Notes: generated from the letters alone by a model not told the origin. DNA of 64,000 nucleotides from Rhodobacter sp. (GCA_016704435.1 JADJAB010000006.1:124001-188000), one strand, 5' to 3'; counted from the first letter of the stretch, positions 45,515 to 54,921 are shown. Program-made: numbers and translations.

Positions 45515-47068
45515 CTACCAGAAGCCGTTTCCGGCAAGCATCCGGGCCCTTGGCAGAACGATATTGTAAGCCGCGCGCAGCCGGTTATCCACGTCATCGC
45601 CGATATGGCGGGGGTAGTGGTCGGCCAGAATCTTCTGCACCCTGTCGCGCGCCACCGCGCGGGCGTCGCGGGCGCCGGCATCCTGCCATTCGCTGATACT
45701 GCGGCGGTCGGCGATCTCGGGATACAGGTAATCGGTCTTCATCCGGCTGAAGGTCTGCGGATGACCCAGGAAATGCCCCGCCCCCATCACCACGTCGCGG
45801 ATGACATCAAAGCTGAGCGTATCTTCGCTGACCTCGACCCCCTTCACGGTGCGCAGGATCGCACCCAGAAGGTCATTGTCCAGCACGTAGGACTCGAACG
45901 CCGTGCCCATCAGGCTGCCGTGCATCCCGGCGCATTCGTGGATCATCGACGCGCCCGCATGGGCGGCAAGCGAGATGGTATAGCCCTTTTCGCCACCCGA
46001 CTGGGCATCCGGCAGTTTGCTGTCGGTCATCCCCGCAGGCACCGAATTGGGCAGATCGTAAAACCCCGCCATTTGCGCGCAGGCCGCCGATAGCAGGGCC
46101 TGTTCGCCCGACCCGCCCGACATCGCCCCGGTCCGCAGATCGCTGACAAAGGGCCAGGTGGCGAAGATGCCCCGGCAATCGGGGTCGATGATGTTGCACA
46201 GGATCAGACCCGCCAGCACCTCGGCGCAGGCCTGCGCCACCGCGCCCGCCAGCGCAGCCGGGGCCGTCGCCCCGGCCTGCCCGGCCGAGACCAGCAGGAT
46301 TGGCATGCCGGCCAGAACCGCCGCCTCCAGTGCCTCACAGCTTTCGGTGGCAAAGCGCATGGGTGGGACGACATGGCAACAGACGGCGGTGCAGAACGGG
46401 CGCTGGCGGAACTTGCCCTCGCCGCCCGCGACCAAGTCCAGCATCGGCTGCACGGCGCGCACCGAGTTGCCGTCGGTATAGCTGACGGCGATCGACTTCG
46501 TCGTGCCCGAAAGGCAGGCATAGGGGGTGTTCATATCCAGATCGAGGATGGTGTCGGTATCGCGCGCCACGACCGAGCGGTGATACCAATGAACATTGTC
46601 CAGCCGGTCCACCAGCCGCGCGATGTCGTAAAGGTCGGCCACCGTGCTTTCGCGGTATTTCCCGGTATTGAAATCCATGATGGTCGGGGCCGCACCACCG
46701 GTGCCGGTATGCACGCGCTGCCCGCCGATTTCCAGATCGTGGATCGGGTCGATGCCGTGCAGGATGAACTTGCGCCGCGTGCGGGCGATCACATCCTCGA
46801 CCAACGCGCGGGGAAACCGCAAGCGGCCAGCATCATCGACCCAGGCGCCGGCCTCTATCGCGCGGGCCTCAAGCGTGGGCGTGACCTGTGACAGGCCCAG
46901 ATCCTCCAACAGGCGCAGGACGAGGTGATGGATGCGCTCCATCTCGGACTGCGTCAGCGGCTGATACCTGCCGCCAACCATGCCGGGCGTGATCGGGGGC
47001 AGGAGGGGTGTCACTTCGGCACCGCCGCGGCCACGGCGGTTTGGTCGGCGAAGCGAGAGATCGGACAT
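45515..47068 (-). CDS. MttB-family (trimethylamine methyltransferase-like) protein
   Basis: 517 aa from the ATG at 47066-47068. It has the TIM-barrel MttB pattern (GGAAPTIMDFNTGKYRESTV; WYHRSVVARDTDTILDLDMN; CAGMHGSLMGTAF; GVEVSEDTLSFDVIRDVVMG). There is no in-frame amber codon, so it lacks pyrrolysine and belongs to the MttB-superfamily that handles quaternary amines such as glycine betaine or proline betaine rather than trimethylamine. The next genes, a GcvT-containing flavoprotein and the M24-like protein, give a three-gene operon for stepwise demethylation. Confidence 0.85.
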   Translation of the reverse strand: MSDLSLRRPNRRGRGGAEVTPLLPPITPGMVGGRYQPLTQSEMERIHHLVLRLLEDLGLSQVTPTLEARAIEAGAWVDDAGRLRFPRALVEDVIARTRRKFILHGIDPIHDLEIGGQRVHTGTGGAAPTIMDFNTGKYRESTVADLYDIARLVDRLDNVHWYHRSVVARDTDTILDLDMNTPYACLSGTTKSIAVSYTDGNSVRAVQPMLDLVAGGEGKFRQRPFCTAVCCHVVPPMRFATESCEALEAAVLAGMPILLVSAGQAGATAPAALAGAVAQACAEVLAGLILCNIIDPDCRGIFATWPFVSDLRTGAMSGGSGEQALLSAACAQMAGFYDLPNSVPAGMTDSKLPDAQSGGEKGYTISLAAHAGASMIHECAGMHGSLMGTAFESYVLDNDLLGAILRTVKGVEVSEDTLSFDVIRDVVMGAGHFLGHPQTFSRMKTDYLYPEIADRRSISEWQDAGARDARAVARDRVQKILADHYPRHIGDDVDNRLRAAYNIVLPRARMLAGNGFW

Positions 47069-47162
47069 GATCGGCCCCCGGACAGGTTTTCTCAAGGTCC
47101 AGTTGACGGGAATTCATGTCACGGTGCAAACGATCAATTCGATTGCGTTGCATTCCCTGGGA

Positions 47163-48083
47163 TCATGCCAAACTGGCTGCCTCGACCACCTCGCCCATGA
47201 TCCACTGCAGGAAACTGGCAGTCGCCGTAACATCCGCGGCCTTCTCCAATGCGCTGACGTAATAGCCTTCGCGCGTTTGCAGGCTCTTGTCGACCGGGCA
47301 GACCAGCCGCCCGTCAGCCAGCATCTGGTCGGCAATATAGCTCCAGCCAAGCGCCACGCCGCGCCCGGCCTCGGCAGCCTGAACGATCATCGGATAGCTG
47401 TTCAGCCGCACGCCGCGCCGCACCGGCTGACCCGTCACGCCTTGCGTCATCAGCCAGACGCGCCAGTCGACGCCACCCCAGATATTGCCGCCGCCGTCGA
47501 GATGCAGAAGCGTCTGGTCGAGCATGTCGGAAGGCGCACGAAGCTCAGGGTGGTCGCGCAGATAGGCGGGGCTGCACACCGGATAGACCCGCTCTCCGAA
47601 CAGAAGATGCGTCCGGGCGCCCTCCCATCGTCCGCTGCCATACAGGATCGCCACATCCACACCTTCCTGGCGAAGGTCTACCTTCTGGTCGGTCGCGAGA
47701 ACCCTGAGGTCGATGTCGGGATGCCGGGCGGTGAACCTTTCGAGCCGCGGCATCAGCCAGAAATACGAAAAGGCGACCGAGGCTGCGACCGTGATCTGAG
47801 GGGTCTCGGCCGCAGACCGCAATCCTGCGACGCAGCCCGCGATCTCCTCCAGCCCGCGTGCCACGGAGTCGTAGAGCTGCCGCCCGTCCGTGGTCAACTC
47901 GATCGCCCGGTGCAGGCGCCGGAAGAGGGGCAGCCCGAGCTGGTCCTCCAGCGCCCTGATCTGACGGCTGACGGCACTTTGGGTGAGGCACATTTCGTCC
48001 GCCGCGAGCGTGAAACTGCTTCGCCGGGCGACCACCTCAAAGGTCTGGAGCAACGACAAGGAGGGCATCGGACGCAGTTTCAA
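47163..48083 (-). CDS. LysR-type transcriptional regulator (GcvA-like)
   Basis: 306 aa, full length. The N-terminal helix-turn-helix is VVARRSSFTLAADEMCLTQS/AVSRQIRALEDQLG. The effector domain contains VRVWLMTQGVTGQP-like and GWSYIADQMLADG segments. It precedes the MttB operon in the same direction with a 94-bp spacer, unlike the divergent layout usual for LysR, and probably regulates those three genes. Upstream (48084-48391) no other start was found. Confidence 0.85.
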   Translation of the reverse strand: MKLRPMPSLSLLQTFEVVARRSSFTLAADEMCLTQSAVSRQIRALEDQLGLPLFRRLHRAIELTTDGRQLYDSVARGLEEIAGCVAGLRSAAETPQITVAASVAFSYFWLMPRLERFTARHPDIDLRVLATDQKVDLRQEGVDVAILYGSGRWEGARTHLLFGERVYPVCSPAYLRDHPELRAPSDMLDQTLLHLDGGGNIWGGVDWRVWLMTQGVTGQPVRRGVRLNSYPMIVQAAEAGRGVALGWSYIADQMLADGRLVCPVDKSLQTREGYYVSALEKAADVTATASFLQWIMGEVVEAASLA

Positions 48084-48391
48084 TCAGTCCTCCCGCCGCA
48101 CGAAGCACCCTCGCTCCTTGATCTGTAGACGCATGATCCGCTGCAATGCAACAAACTCAAGGAGCGCTGCTCTGGCGCCAGAGTGACCTCGAGACCCTTT
48201 TTGCGGAACGGAAGACGACAGTCGGCAATTCGGAGAGGGGTCGGCGGGATCACCCCGTCCAGAAACTGAAAATGGCCGCGTGAAGTCCACCTCCGCGCCC
48301 GACTGGTTCAGCTGCAGCGGTTGGTGTGGCTTGACCTGGCGTGCGGGCAGGGCGGGCTGATCTGCCAGGGCCCCTCGGAGGGCGAGGCGCG

Positions 48392-49156
48392 TCATTTCGC
48401 GGCCGGGTGTCGCTGGCCGAGACTGTGGGGCACGATGACCATTGCCCCGTCGCGGCAGCGCAGGAACTCGGGCTCGACGGTCCAGTTGGGCTCGATGGTC
48501 TGGCGGGTCAGGACCTTGTCGGGGCTGTCGGGTTGCGCGCAGCCGCCATGGGCAACAATGAGGATCCGGTCGCAAAATCGTGCCGCCAGCGTCAGGTCGT
48601 GCAGGGCGACGATCACCGCGGCACCGGCAGCGCGCGCGTAGGTTCGCAACTCGGACAGGGCGGACAGCTGGTGATGCAGGTCCAGCGCGGAGGTCGGCTC
48701 GTCCATCAGCATCAGGGCCGGTTGCCGGAACAGCCGCTGAGCGATCAGCACGCGCTGTTGCTGCCCACCGGAAAGCGCGGTCATCGGCCGGTCCGCGATC
48801 CTGGCAAGGCCCAGCTGGGCAAGCAGCGCCTCGGCTTCGGCGATGATGTCGGGCGGCACCCGAAGCCCCAGCCGTTCGCGCCGGCCCAGCAGGACGCAGT
48901 CCAGCACGGACAGCGCCGAGTGGACCGAGAAGGCCTGCGGCAAGTGGCCGATTGCGGCGCGGCCAAGCCGGGCGCCATCCAGCGTCACCGGCACATGTTC
49001 GGCGGAAAGCCCGGCGATGGCCCGTAGCAGGGTGGATTTGCCGGCGCCATTCGGGCCGACCACGCCCATCATCTCGCCACGCGAAAGTGCGAAGGCGAAG
49101 GGCGAAAGGACGGCTGCGCCGCCGCGCGACAGGGCCGGGCCGGTAATCTGGAACAT
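48392..49156 (-). CDS. BtuD/FecE-type ABC transporter ATP-binding protein
   Basis: 254 aa from the ATG at 49154-49156 (GAGAGAG upstream). Walker A is GPNGAGKST (34-42), the signature LSGGQQQRV, Walker B LMLMDEPTSALD, then a HDLTLAARF switch. It powers uptake with the FecCD-type permease 5 nt upstream and the binding protein before it. It is the last gene of the metal operon. Confidence 0.88.
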   Translation of the reverse strand: MFQITGPALSRGGAAVLSPFAFALSRGEMMGVVGPNGAGKSTLLRAIAGLSAEHVPVTLDGARLGRAAIGHLPQAFSVHSALSVLDCVLLGRRERLGLRVPPDIIAEAEALLAQLGLARIADRPMTALSGGQQQRVLIAQRLFRQPALMLMDEPTSALDLHHQLSALSELRTYARAAGAAVIVALHDLTLAARFCDRILIVAHGGCAQPDSPDKVLTRQTIEPNWTVEPEFLRCRDGAMVIVPHSLGQRHPAAK

Positions 49157-49161
49157 CTCTC

Positions 49162-50211
49162 TCAACCTCTTTCGTGGCGCAGGATGACCGCCAGCAACAT
49201 CGGAATGCCGGCGACGGCGGTGATGATCCCGACCGGAATCGCGGCCCCCGAGGACAGCAGTTTGCCGACCACCGAGGCAGAGGTCAGGATCAGCGCGCCC
49301 ATGACGGCGGCAACCGGCAGCGCCAGGCGGTGATCCTCGCCCACAAGGCTGCGGGCGACATGCGGCGCGATCAGGCCGACAAAGCCGATGGTGCCGGTGA
49401 ACGAGACGGCGGCGGCGGTCAGTGCCGCGGTGATCAGGAAGGCGCGGCGGCGCAGGGCGGCCACGTCCAGCCCCAGGCTTTCGGCATTCGCTTCGCCCAG
49501 CCGCAGGGCGGTCAACGCCCAGACGTCGCGCGCGATGAAAGGCAGGCAAAGGGCAAGGATCGCGCCGGAAATCTGCACCGTCGTCCAGTTGGCCTTGAGA
49601 AGCGAGCCGAACAGCCAGAACACGATCTGCTGCAGGACCTCAGGCGAGGCCATGAACTGCAAGAGCGACAATAGCGACTGGAAAAAGAACATCACCGCGA
49701 TGCCGGCCAGCACCAGGATCTCGGGCTGGGTGCCCTTCATCCGGCCGATCAGCCAGACCAGGGCGGTCGCGGCAAGGGTCGCGAGAAAGGCGCAGATCGG
49801 GGTCAGGAAATGGGCGGGCACCGGCAGCGCAAGTGCTGATCCGAAAAGGATGGCCAGCGCCGCGCCGAAACCGGCAGCGGCCGAAAAGCCCAGCGTGAAG
49901 GGCGAGGCGAGGGGATTGGCAAGGATCGTCTGCATCAACAGGCCGGCCAGGCCGAGGCAGGCCCCGACGATCAGTGCCATCGCGGTCTGCGGAAGCCGGA
50001 TCTGGAACAGGATCGACGCCCCGGCCCGGTCCGGCCCCTGCGGCCCGGCCAGCACAAGCTGCCAGATCTCGGCCAGCGACAGGCCGGAGGGGCCGGTCAG
50101 GATATCGGCCAGCACCAGGCATGACAGGACGAGGGTGGCAGCCAGAACCGCCACCCCGCGCCGCGCCGCCCGGGCTCGCCAGCGGGCGAGCGGATCGGCG
50201 GCGACGGTCAT
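49162..50211 (-). CDS. BtuC/FecCD-type ABC transporter permease
   Basis: 349 aa from the ATG at 50209-50211, overlapping the binding-protein stop (ATGA). It has about ten membrane helices, the typical LMQTILANPLASPFTLGFSA motif and SFTGTIGFVGLIAPHVARSL near the C-terminus. The family imports cobalamin, haem and ferric siderophores. Domain order is normal. Confidence 0.9.
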   Translation of the reverse strand: MTVAADPLARWRARAARRGVAVLAATLVLSCLVLADILTGPSGLSLAEIWQLVLAGPQGPDRAGASILFQIRLPQTAMALIVGACLGLAGLLMQTILANPLASPFTLGFSAAAGFGAALAILFGSALALPVPAHFLTPICAFLATLAATALVWLIGRMKGTQPEILVLAGIAVMFFFQSLLSLLQFMASPEVLQQIVFWLFGSLLKANWTTVQISGAILALCLPFIARDVWALTALRLGEANAESLGLDVAALRRRAFLITAALTAAAVSFTGTIGFVGLIAPHVARSLVGEDHRLALPVAAVMGALILTSASVVGKLLSSGAAIPVGIITAVAGIPMLLAVILRHERG

Positions 50212-51308
50212 TTCAACTGGTCGATGAACAGGCCGTCGGCCGTGATCGGCATCCAGGTCGTGTAGTAGTCGGCCAGTTCGGCCGCCGGATCGACATCGGC
50301 GAAGGCCTCGGGATACAGCGCCTTGGCGATGGCGCGGGCATAGACGAAGTCCGACAACGTGCGGTTGCCGCCGTGGTAGATGCCATAGACCTGCTTGTTG
50401 CGGACCGCCGGCAGATCGGCCCAGCCGGGACGGGTCGCATAGGCGGCCATCTTCGGCTGCGCCATCTCGTCGGTGGCACCAAAGCCAAGGATCACCGCCT
50501 CGGGCTTGTTCAGCCATTCCGAACCCGCAAGCAGGATCACGTCAGGCTGCTGCGCCAGGACATATTCCGGCGACAGCGGCCCCCAGTTCTCGACCTGGCC
50601 CTTGGCGATGTTGTCGCCGCCGACAAGGTCGATCACCCCGGCCCACATGCCGTTGCCATAGCTGTTGCCAACCTCTCCCGGCCCTTTCTGCGCCAGTTCG
50701 ACATAGATCTTGCGGTGCGACGGCCCGGCCTTGGCGACGCGCGCAAGCGTGTCGTTGGTCATGGTTTCATACATCGCCGCCAGTTGCTCGGCGCGCTCGG
50801 GCTGGCCCATCACCGCGCCCAGGACGCGGGTCGACATGAGGTGCCGCTCCAGCGTCTGGGCGTTGTAGTCCAGCGCGATGACCTTGATGCCGGCCTCTTC
50901 GATCTGCTTCACCCCCGATTCGCCAAGTGCTGCGGTCTGCCAGCTGGACAGGATCGCCACCTCTGGCCGGGCGGCGATCAGCGCCTCGACGGAAAAGGTG
51001 TTGTCGTCGCTGCTGCCGAAGTCGGGCAGGGTTTCAAGCTGCGGGAAGCGGGCGATGTAGACGGCCCATTGCGCCGGGCGCCAGTCGGCCCAGGGTGCGC
51101 GCGACAGGGCGACGATCCTGTCGGCGCCTTCCGCGCCGGTCACGGCCAGGTAGTCCTCGTAGTAAAAGCCAAGCGCCACGCGATCGGGCACCTTGTCCAG
51201 CGTGACTGTCCGGCCATCGAGGTCGGTGACAGAGATCTCGGCCGCTGCCGGCAGGGCAAAGGCCAGTGCCGCCGCGGCAATGGCGAGGCTTCGCAGAAAC
51301 GGGTTCAT
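50208..51308 (-). CDS. BtuF/FepB-type substrate-binding protein
   Basis: 366 aa from the ATG at 51306-51308 (AAAGGAGAAAC upstream); it overlaps the DUF1636 stop. The signal peptide (MNPFLRSLAIAAAALAFALP) ends PAAAEIS. The mature protein is a class III binding protein with the two-lobed pattern (RVALGFYYEDYLAVTG; RPEVAILSSWQTAALG; QVYGIYHGGNRTLSDF). The cargo may be a metal-chelate (iron, cobalt or copper); the neighbours favour copper or an unusual chelate. The distinct YHGG segment could be a ligand site. Confidence 0.87.
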   Translation of the reverse strand: MNPFLRSLAIAAAALAFALPAAAEISVTDLDGRTVTLDKVPDRVALGFYYEDYLAVTGAEGADRIVALSRAPWADWRPAQWAVYIARFPQLETLPDFGSSDDNTFSVEALIAARPEVAILSSWQTAALGESGVKQIEEAGIKVIALDYNAQTLERHLMSTRVLGAVMGQPERAEQLAAMYETMTNDTLARVAKAGPSHRKIYVELAQKGPGEVGNSYGNGMWAGVIDLVGGDNIAKGQVENWGPLSPEYVLAQQPDVILLAGSEWLNKPEAVILGFGATDEMAQPKMAAYATRPGWADLPAVRNKQVYGIYHGGNRTLSDFVYARAIAKALYPEAFADVDPAAELADYYTTWMPITADGLFIDQLK

Positions 51309-51730
51309 CGGGTTTCTCCTTTGTGAACGGTTTTGGGTCGAGGTCTTTTCATGCCGGGCGGCGCCTGCGCCGAGCTGCTGGCGCAAGGCGGCATCCGCCC
51401 GAGAAGCTTGTCTTGAAGCTGCGGCGGGCGGTCGTCCTTCAGGACAAGGCCGTCGGGTGCGGCCAGCCACAGCCGGATGAAATCGGTCAAGGCAGCGGCA
51501 TCGGCGGGCGAAAGCCCTCCGAACATCCAGCCCCAGCGGCCCGGCGCCGCGATCGAGGCGCGTGTTCGCCGCGTACAGCCGCCAAGGCATTGAAAACGAA
51601 GCAAGGTGCAGGACAACTCGGCCGCGGCGGGTGCCATCGCCTGTGCCAGCGTCTCGCCTTGCGGGCAAAGCGTGCAGACATGGATTTCCGCGTCAGAGAT
51701 TCTGGCGGTGCAGCCGGGGTCAGTTCCCAT
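51305..51730 (-). CDS. DUF1636 family protein
   Basis: 141 aa. It has the DUF1636 cysteine pattern: HVCTLCPQGE near the N-terminus and RFQCLGGCTRRTRASIAAPG in the middle, predicted metal-binding or ferredoxin-like. In other genomes I recall it beside cobalamin or metal-uptake genes. It overlaps the PCuAC stop by 11 nt and its own stop overlaps the binding protein, so it is translationally tied to both. Probably a cytoplasmic metal chaperone or sensor; unproved. Confidence 0.75.
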   Translation of the reverse strand: MGTDPGCTARISDAEIHVCTLCPQGETLAQAMAPAAAELSCTLLRFQCLGGCTRRTRASIAAPGRWGWMFGGLSPADAAALTDFIRLWLAAPDGLVLKDDRPPQLQDKLLGRMPPCASSSAQAPPGMKRPRPKTVHKGETR

Positions 51731-52361
51731 TGCCTTGCCCCCGCTCGTGCCCCCGCCCGTGATCCGCCATCCCGGCGCGGCCGATCAAGAGCGTGCCGTC
51801 AAATCCGTTCAGCCGGGTCATCAGATCGCCCCCTGCGCTGACCTCGGCGCCCCTGACGGCGGCGGCCAGCGTTTCGGCATCGGCACGGCCAGGCCCGATC
51901 GCGATGGAGGTTGCGGGCAGCAGCAGGCTTTCGCCCGCGCACAGCTCGACCGCCCAGCCCTGGTCATCCTTGCGCAGGAAGGCGCGGCCGGCCTGGTCGC
52001 CCTCGGCCAAAGGGGAGGTCAGCCCCATCAGCATGACGTGCATCGCCCGTTGCTCCAGCACGATGGTCTCGCCCGCCGGAATCTCGATGCCGTCAAGCGG
52101 CAGCATGCGGGCCATGCCTTCGGCCGAGACTTCGGAACGATGCAGGCTTGCCGCCTTTGCGGCTGCCGTTTCGATCCCGATCAGACGATCCGCCGTGTGG
52201 CCGTCGTTCGATATCGCCATGTATCCGGCGGCGCTGGACGCCCCGCCCGGTGGCCGGGGAATTGCGGGGTGAATGATCTCCAGATCGCCGGCCTGCACTT
52301 CATGCGCCGCAGCAGGGAATGCCAGCAGCAGGACGGCGAACAGGCCAAGGACGGGTTTCAT
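51720..52361 (-). CDS. PCu(A)C-type copper chaperone with C-terminal extension
   Basis: 213 aa against about 150-165 for typical PCuAC. A signal peptide (MKPVLGLFAVLLLAFPAAAH) is followed by the copper-binding set: LHRSEVSAEGMARMLPLDG and AMHVMLMGL (the HxM pattern). It should hold Cu(I) in the periplasm. From about residue 125 the sequence ELCAGESLLLPATSIAIGPG and RADAETLAAAVRGAEV is not part of PCuAC and could be a fused domain. The last 20 residues are Gly/Arg/His-rich. The operon position links copper handling to the ABC importer. Confidence 0.8.
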   Translation of the reverse strand: MKPVLGLFAVLLLAFPAAAHEVQAGDLEIIHPAIPRPPGGASSAAGYMAISNDGHTADRLIGIETAAAKAASLHRSEVSAEGMARMLPLDGIEIPAGETIVLEQRAMHVMLMGLTSPLAEGDQAGRAFLRKDDQGWAVELCAGESLLLPATSIAIGPGRADAETLAAAVRGAEVSAGGDLMTRLNGFDGTLLIGRAGMADHGRGHERGQGNGN

Positions 52362-52521
52362 CGCGGCATTTCCTTTCGGTTGCGGGATGGCGGCAACGCC
52401 AGCATCGGCGGAGGCAGGTGTTTTCGTTGTAGGTGGCCCGTCCGGCGTAGCCGGGTCGGTGGGGTAGCGGGACGCCGCCAGCCGCCCGCCGTCCGTCGCC
52501 CGCCGAAGGACCGGCTCCGGG

Positions 52522-53644
52522 TCATTTCCAGGGCTCCGTCGGCATCATGCGCGCGGCGCGGGCCGGATGGTCCTCGGGCCAGGGGTCGGACAGGCGCGGA
52601 TCGGTCAGAAAGGCATCGTCGGTCAGGCTTTCCAGAAAGGCGATGAGGTCGTCGATTTCCGCACTTGTCGCGGTGAAGCCCGCGATCATGCTGTCCTTCA
52701 TCGGGTGCCCCGGCGCGCGACCGGCGGTGGCGGAATGCGCCAGCACGCCGCGCAGGTCGGGGATCGACCCGTCATGCATGTAGGGTGCGGTCACCGCCAC
52801 GTTGCGCAAGGACGGCGTGCGGAACCGCCCGGCATCTTCCGCACGGCCGGTGATCTCGACCAGGCCCGGCACGGAGGCGGGGCAGGGGTCGTATAGACCG
52901 GTGTTGTGGAAGCCGACCTCGGGCTGGCCGGAGCGCGAGGTGACGATGTTGTCGGTGAACATCACGCCGAGGTGACAGCGGTAGCATTCGAAGCGGTGAA
53001 CGAAGAACAGCTCTTCGCCCCGCTTTGCTGCCTTCGACAGCGCGTCCTCCTCGCCCCAGTACTTGAAGCGGTCATAAGGGCTGTCGACCGAGATCAGGCT
53101 GCGCTGGAACGCGCCCAGCGCGCAGGTGATGGTGAACAAATCCGGCGCGGGCCGGTCAGGGAAAGCGGCCGGGAAGGCCGCGGCATAGTAGGGGTCTGCC
53201 GCCAGAAGCGCGAAAGCGACGCCTCCTTGCCCGCATTGCCCATCTCGTCGGGGTTTTCGCCGAACAGCGGCACCAGCGCCTGGGATTCCAGGCTGGTCAT
53301 GTGCGGGTTGGCCCAGGTCAGCACCGGCAGATAGCCCGCGTTCGCCAGCGAGGGCGCGTTCTTGCCGTCGACCGTACCGCCGATGCCCATTGCGGTCTCG
53401 CACCCGTCGCTGAAGGCGCGCGCCTGCAGATGGCACGAGGCGCAGGCCACCGTTCCATCGGCCGAAAGCCTTGCGTCGTAAAACAAGTGTCGCCCCAGTT
53501 CGACCTTTCCGGCCGACATCGGGTTGTCGGCGGGACGGGGGGCGGTGGCATCCAGGCGGGCAGCGGCCAGACATAGGCGTCGGTCAGGGCATGGGCCGCC
53601 CCGGCCAGCAGAATGGCCGCCGCCCCGGCAAAGAGGCGGCGCAT
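52522..53644 (-). CDS. MbnH-like di-haem enzyme (metallo-mystery pair), two frameshifts
   Basis: The start is ATG 53642-53644 (MRRLFAGAAAILLAGAAHAL, signal peptide). A shift at a run of six G (53537-53542) and another near 53219-53224 break the frame, but both sides match one protein: PADNPMSAGKVELGRHLFYD, then haem site CASCH (53430-53444), ending KYWGEEDALSKAAKRGEELF, haem site CYRCH (52972-52986), and RFRTPSLRNVAVTAPYMHDG. It is MauG/cytochrome c peroxidase-like. The MbnH relatives oxidise a Trp of their partner MbnP to kynurenine with a high-valent iron state. It lies 2 nt after the MbnP-like gene. The frameshifts may be sequence errors. Confidence 0.8.
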
Positions 53645-53646
53645 CG

Positions 53647-54490
53647 TCACCACCCTGCCGAGACGAGCATTTGCGGGCCGGCGGGCACCTCCATGTAGGG
53701 CAGGCCAAGCCGGGACATGACCGTCATGCAGTCGGCGTCGTTCAGGAACGACATGCAGCCCGGCGAGGTTTCCGGCGCATTGGCGCGCAGATCGGCCCCG
53801 GCCACCACGGCGGCGGGGTCGACCACCACGCTGTTCGTCGCCGCGTCGAAGCCGTCGAAGCGGATGGCGAGACGGTTAGCGTTCGCGCAGGCGGTGGGCG
53901 CCGAGGTCTTGGAAGCCGCGTCGCAGACGGTCGCGCCGAGGTGCAGGAACCAGCCCTTCGGCCCGTCCGCCGCGCGATCGGTCGGCACCATGTCGATACC
54001 GACGAACTTGTAGCCGCCGTGCCAGTTCCAGAACATCGCGGTGGTGTTCAGCGATGCTGCGGCCAGCGTCGGATCGACGTGGTTCTGCTCGAACGGCACG
54101 CCGACCGTGAAGGCAACGCCCGTGTATTCCCCCTCGGGCACGCTGCCGGTCAGCGCGGTATGGGTTCCGGGCGTGCCGTTGACGCAGGCGCCGGACGCAT
54201 CCTCGAAGTCGATCAGGGGCCAGCCCGTCCAGCTGCCACTGGCCATCCTGGTCAAGCGCGACCGGTTGCAGGCTGCCATCGGCCCGGATCATCGCTGCTT
54301 CCGACACGAAAAGCCGAAAATCGGCGCCGGTCACCTCGGTCGCGGTGGCGCCCAGGCCGGCATAGGTCGCGGCGCAGGAAAACGGCTGGCCGCCGATCTC
54401 TGCCGCAAAGCGGATGGTCACCGGCAGGTCACCGGCAAGTGCCGGTACGGCATGGAATGCGGCCACGGCCGCGAGAAGCGCTTTCTTCAT
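53647..54490 (-). CDS. MbnP-like copper protein (metallo-mystery pair), one frameshift
   Basis: The start is ATG 54488-54490 (MKKALLAAVAAFHAVPALAG, signal peptide). The N-terminal part reads TIRFAAEIGGQPFSCAATYA and FRLFVSEAAMIRADG; a frameshift near 54210 joins it to LIDFEDASGACVNGTPGTHT, VPFEQNHVDPTLAAASLN, and the WxW motif MFWNWHGGYKFVGIDM. Later segments are LHLGATVCD, TACANANRLAIRFDGFD and SPGCMSFLNDADC. The cysteines and WxW motif fit the MbnP-like family, in which a Trp is modified by the partner haem protein to make a copper site. The pair is followed by PCuAC and an ABC importer. Confidence 0.8.
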
Positions 54491-54555
54491 GGTGGTCTCT
54501 CTGGCTTCGCCGCTGTCTGGCGGCGGATGGAACTGATCGGTCCGAAAGACGGCGA

Positions 54556-54921
54556 TCAGGCCAGAGGAGGGGCGCGCATCCCGCGGCCGGGGTCCAGAAC
54601 GCGCTGGAGTGCGCGGCTTTCGCGCGGCGCGATGACGGTGGCGACAAACACCAGGTCGGCTTGAATGATGCTTGCCGGGGCGTCCGGCAGTGCCGCCGCG
54701 CCCACGATCTGGCAGGCCGGGCAATCACGTTGCGTCAGCGTGCCCTCGTCGCCCGGACTTCCGCAAAGATCGGCGGCAGTGCCCCCGGCCAGGACATAGG
54801 CCTCGATCGCGGTATCGGTGCCTGAGGGCATGCGATGGCCAAACCCCGTCGCGACAAGCGCAACGGTCAGCAAGACCATCAAGGCAACCCTGCGCGCCGC
54901 TATGACAAGCCGTCCCTGCAT
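54556..54921 (-). CDS. DUF2946-like membrane/periplasmic protein
   Basis: About 121 aa from the ATG at 54919-54921; longer versions exist (ATG near 54987) and no strong ribosome site decides. An N-terminal hydrophobic segment (RRVALMVLLTVALVATGFGH) is followed by a cysteine pair in QRDCPACQIVGAAALPD, as in DUF2946 copper-related proteins, and a C-terminal RGMRAPPLA. It is 65 nt upstream of the MbnP-like gene and in the same direction, so it is probably the first gene of the metal operon. Confidence 0.6.
   Translation of the reverse strand: MQGRLVIAARRVALMVLLTVALVATGFGHRMPSGTDTAIEAYVLAGGTAADLCGSPGDEGTLTQRDCPACQIVGAAALPDAPASIIQADLVFVATVIAPRESRALQRVLDPGRGMRAPPLA

Noticed and set aside
43222..45696. 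Long open frame of over 820 codons on the plus strand
   Set aside because: It is antisense to the well-supported flavoprotein gene and has no conserved motif.
45515..47068. Pyrrolysine-containing trimethylamine methyltransferase
   Set aside because: The frame has no internal TAG codon and reads through, so it is the non-pyrrolysine MttB type.
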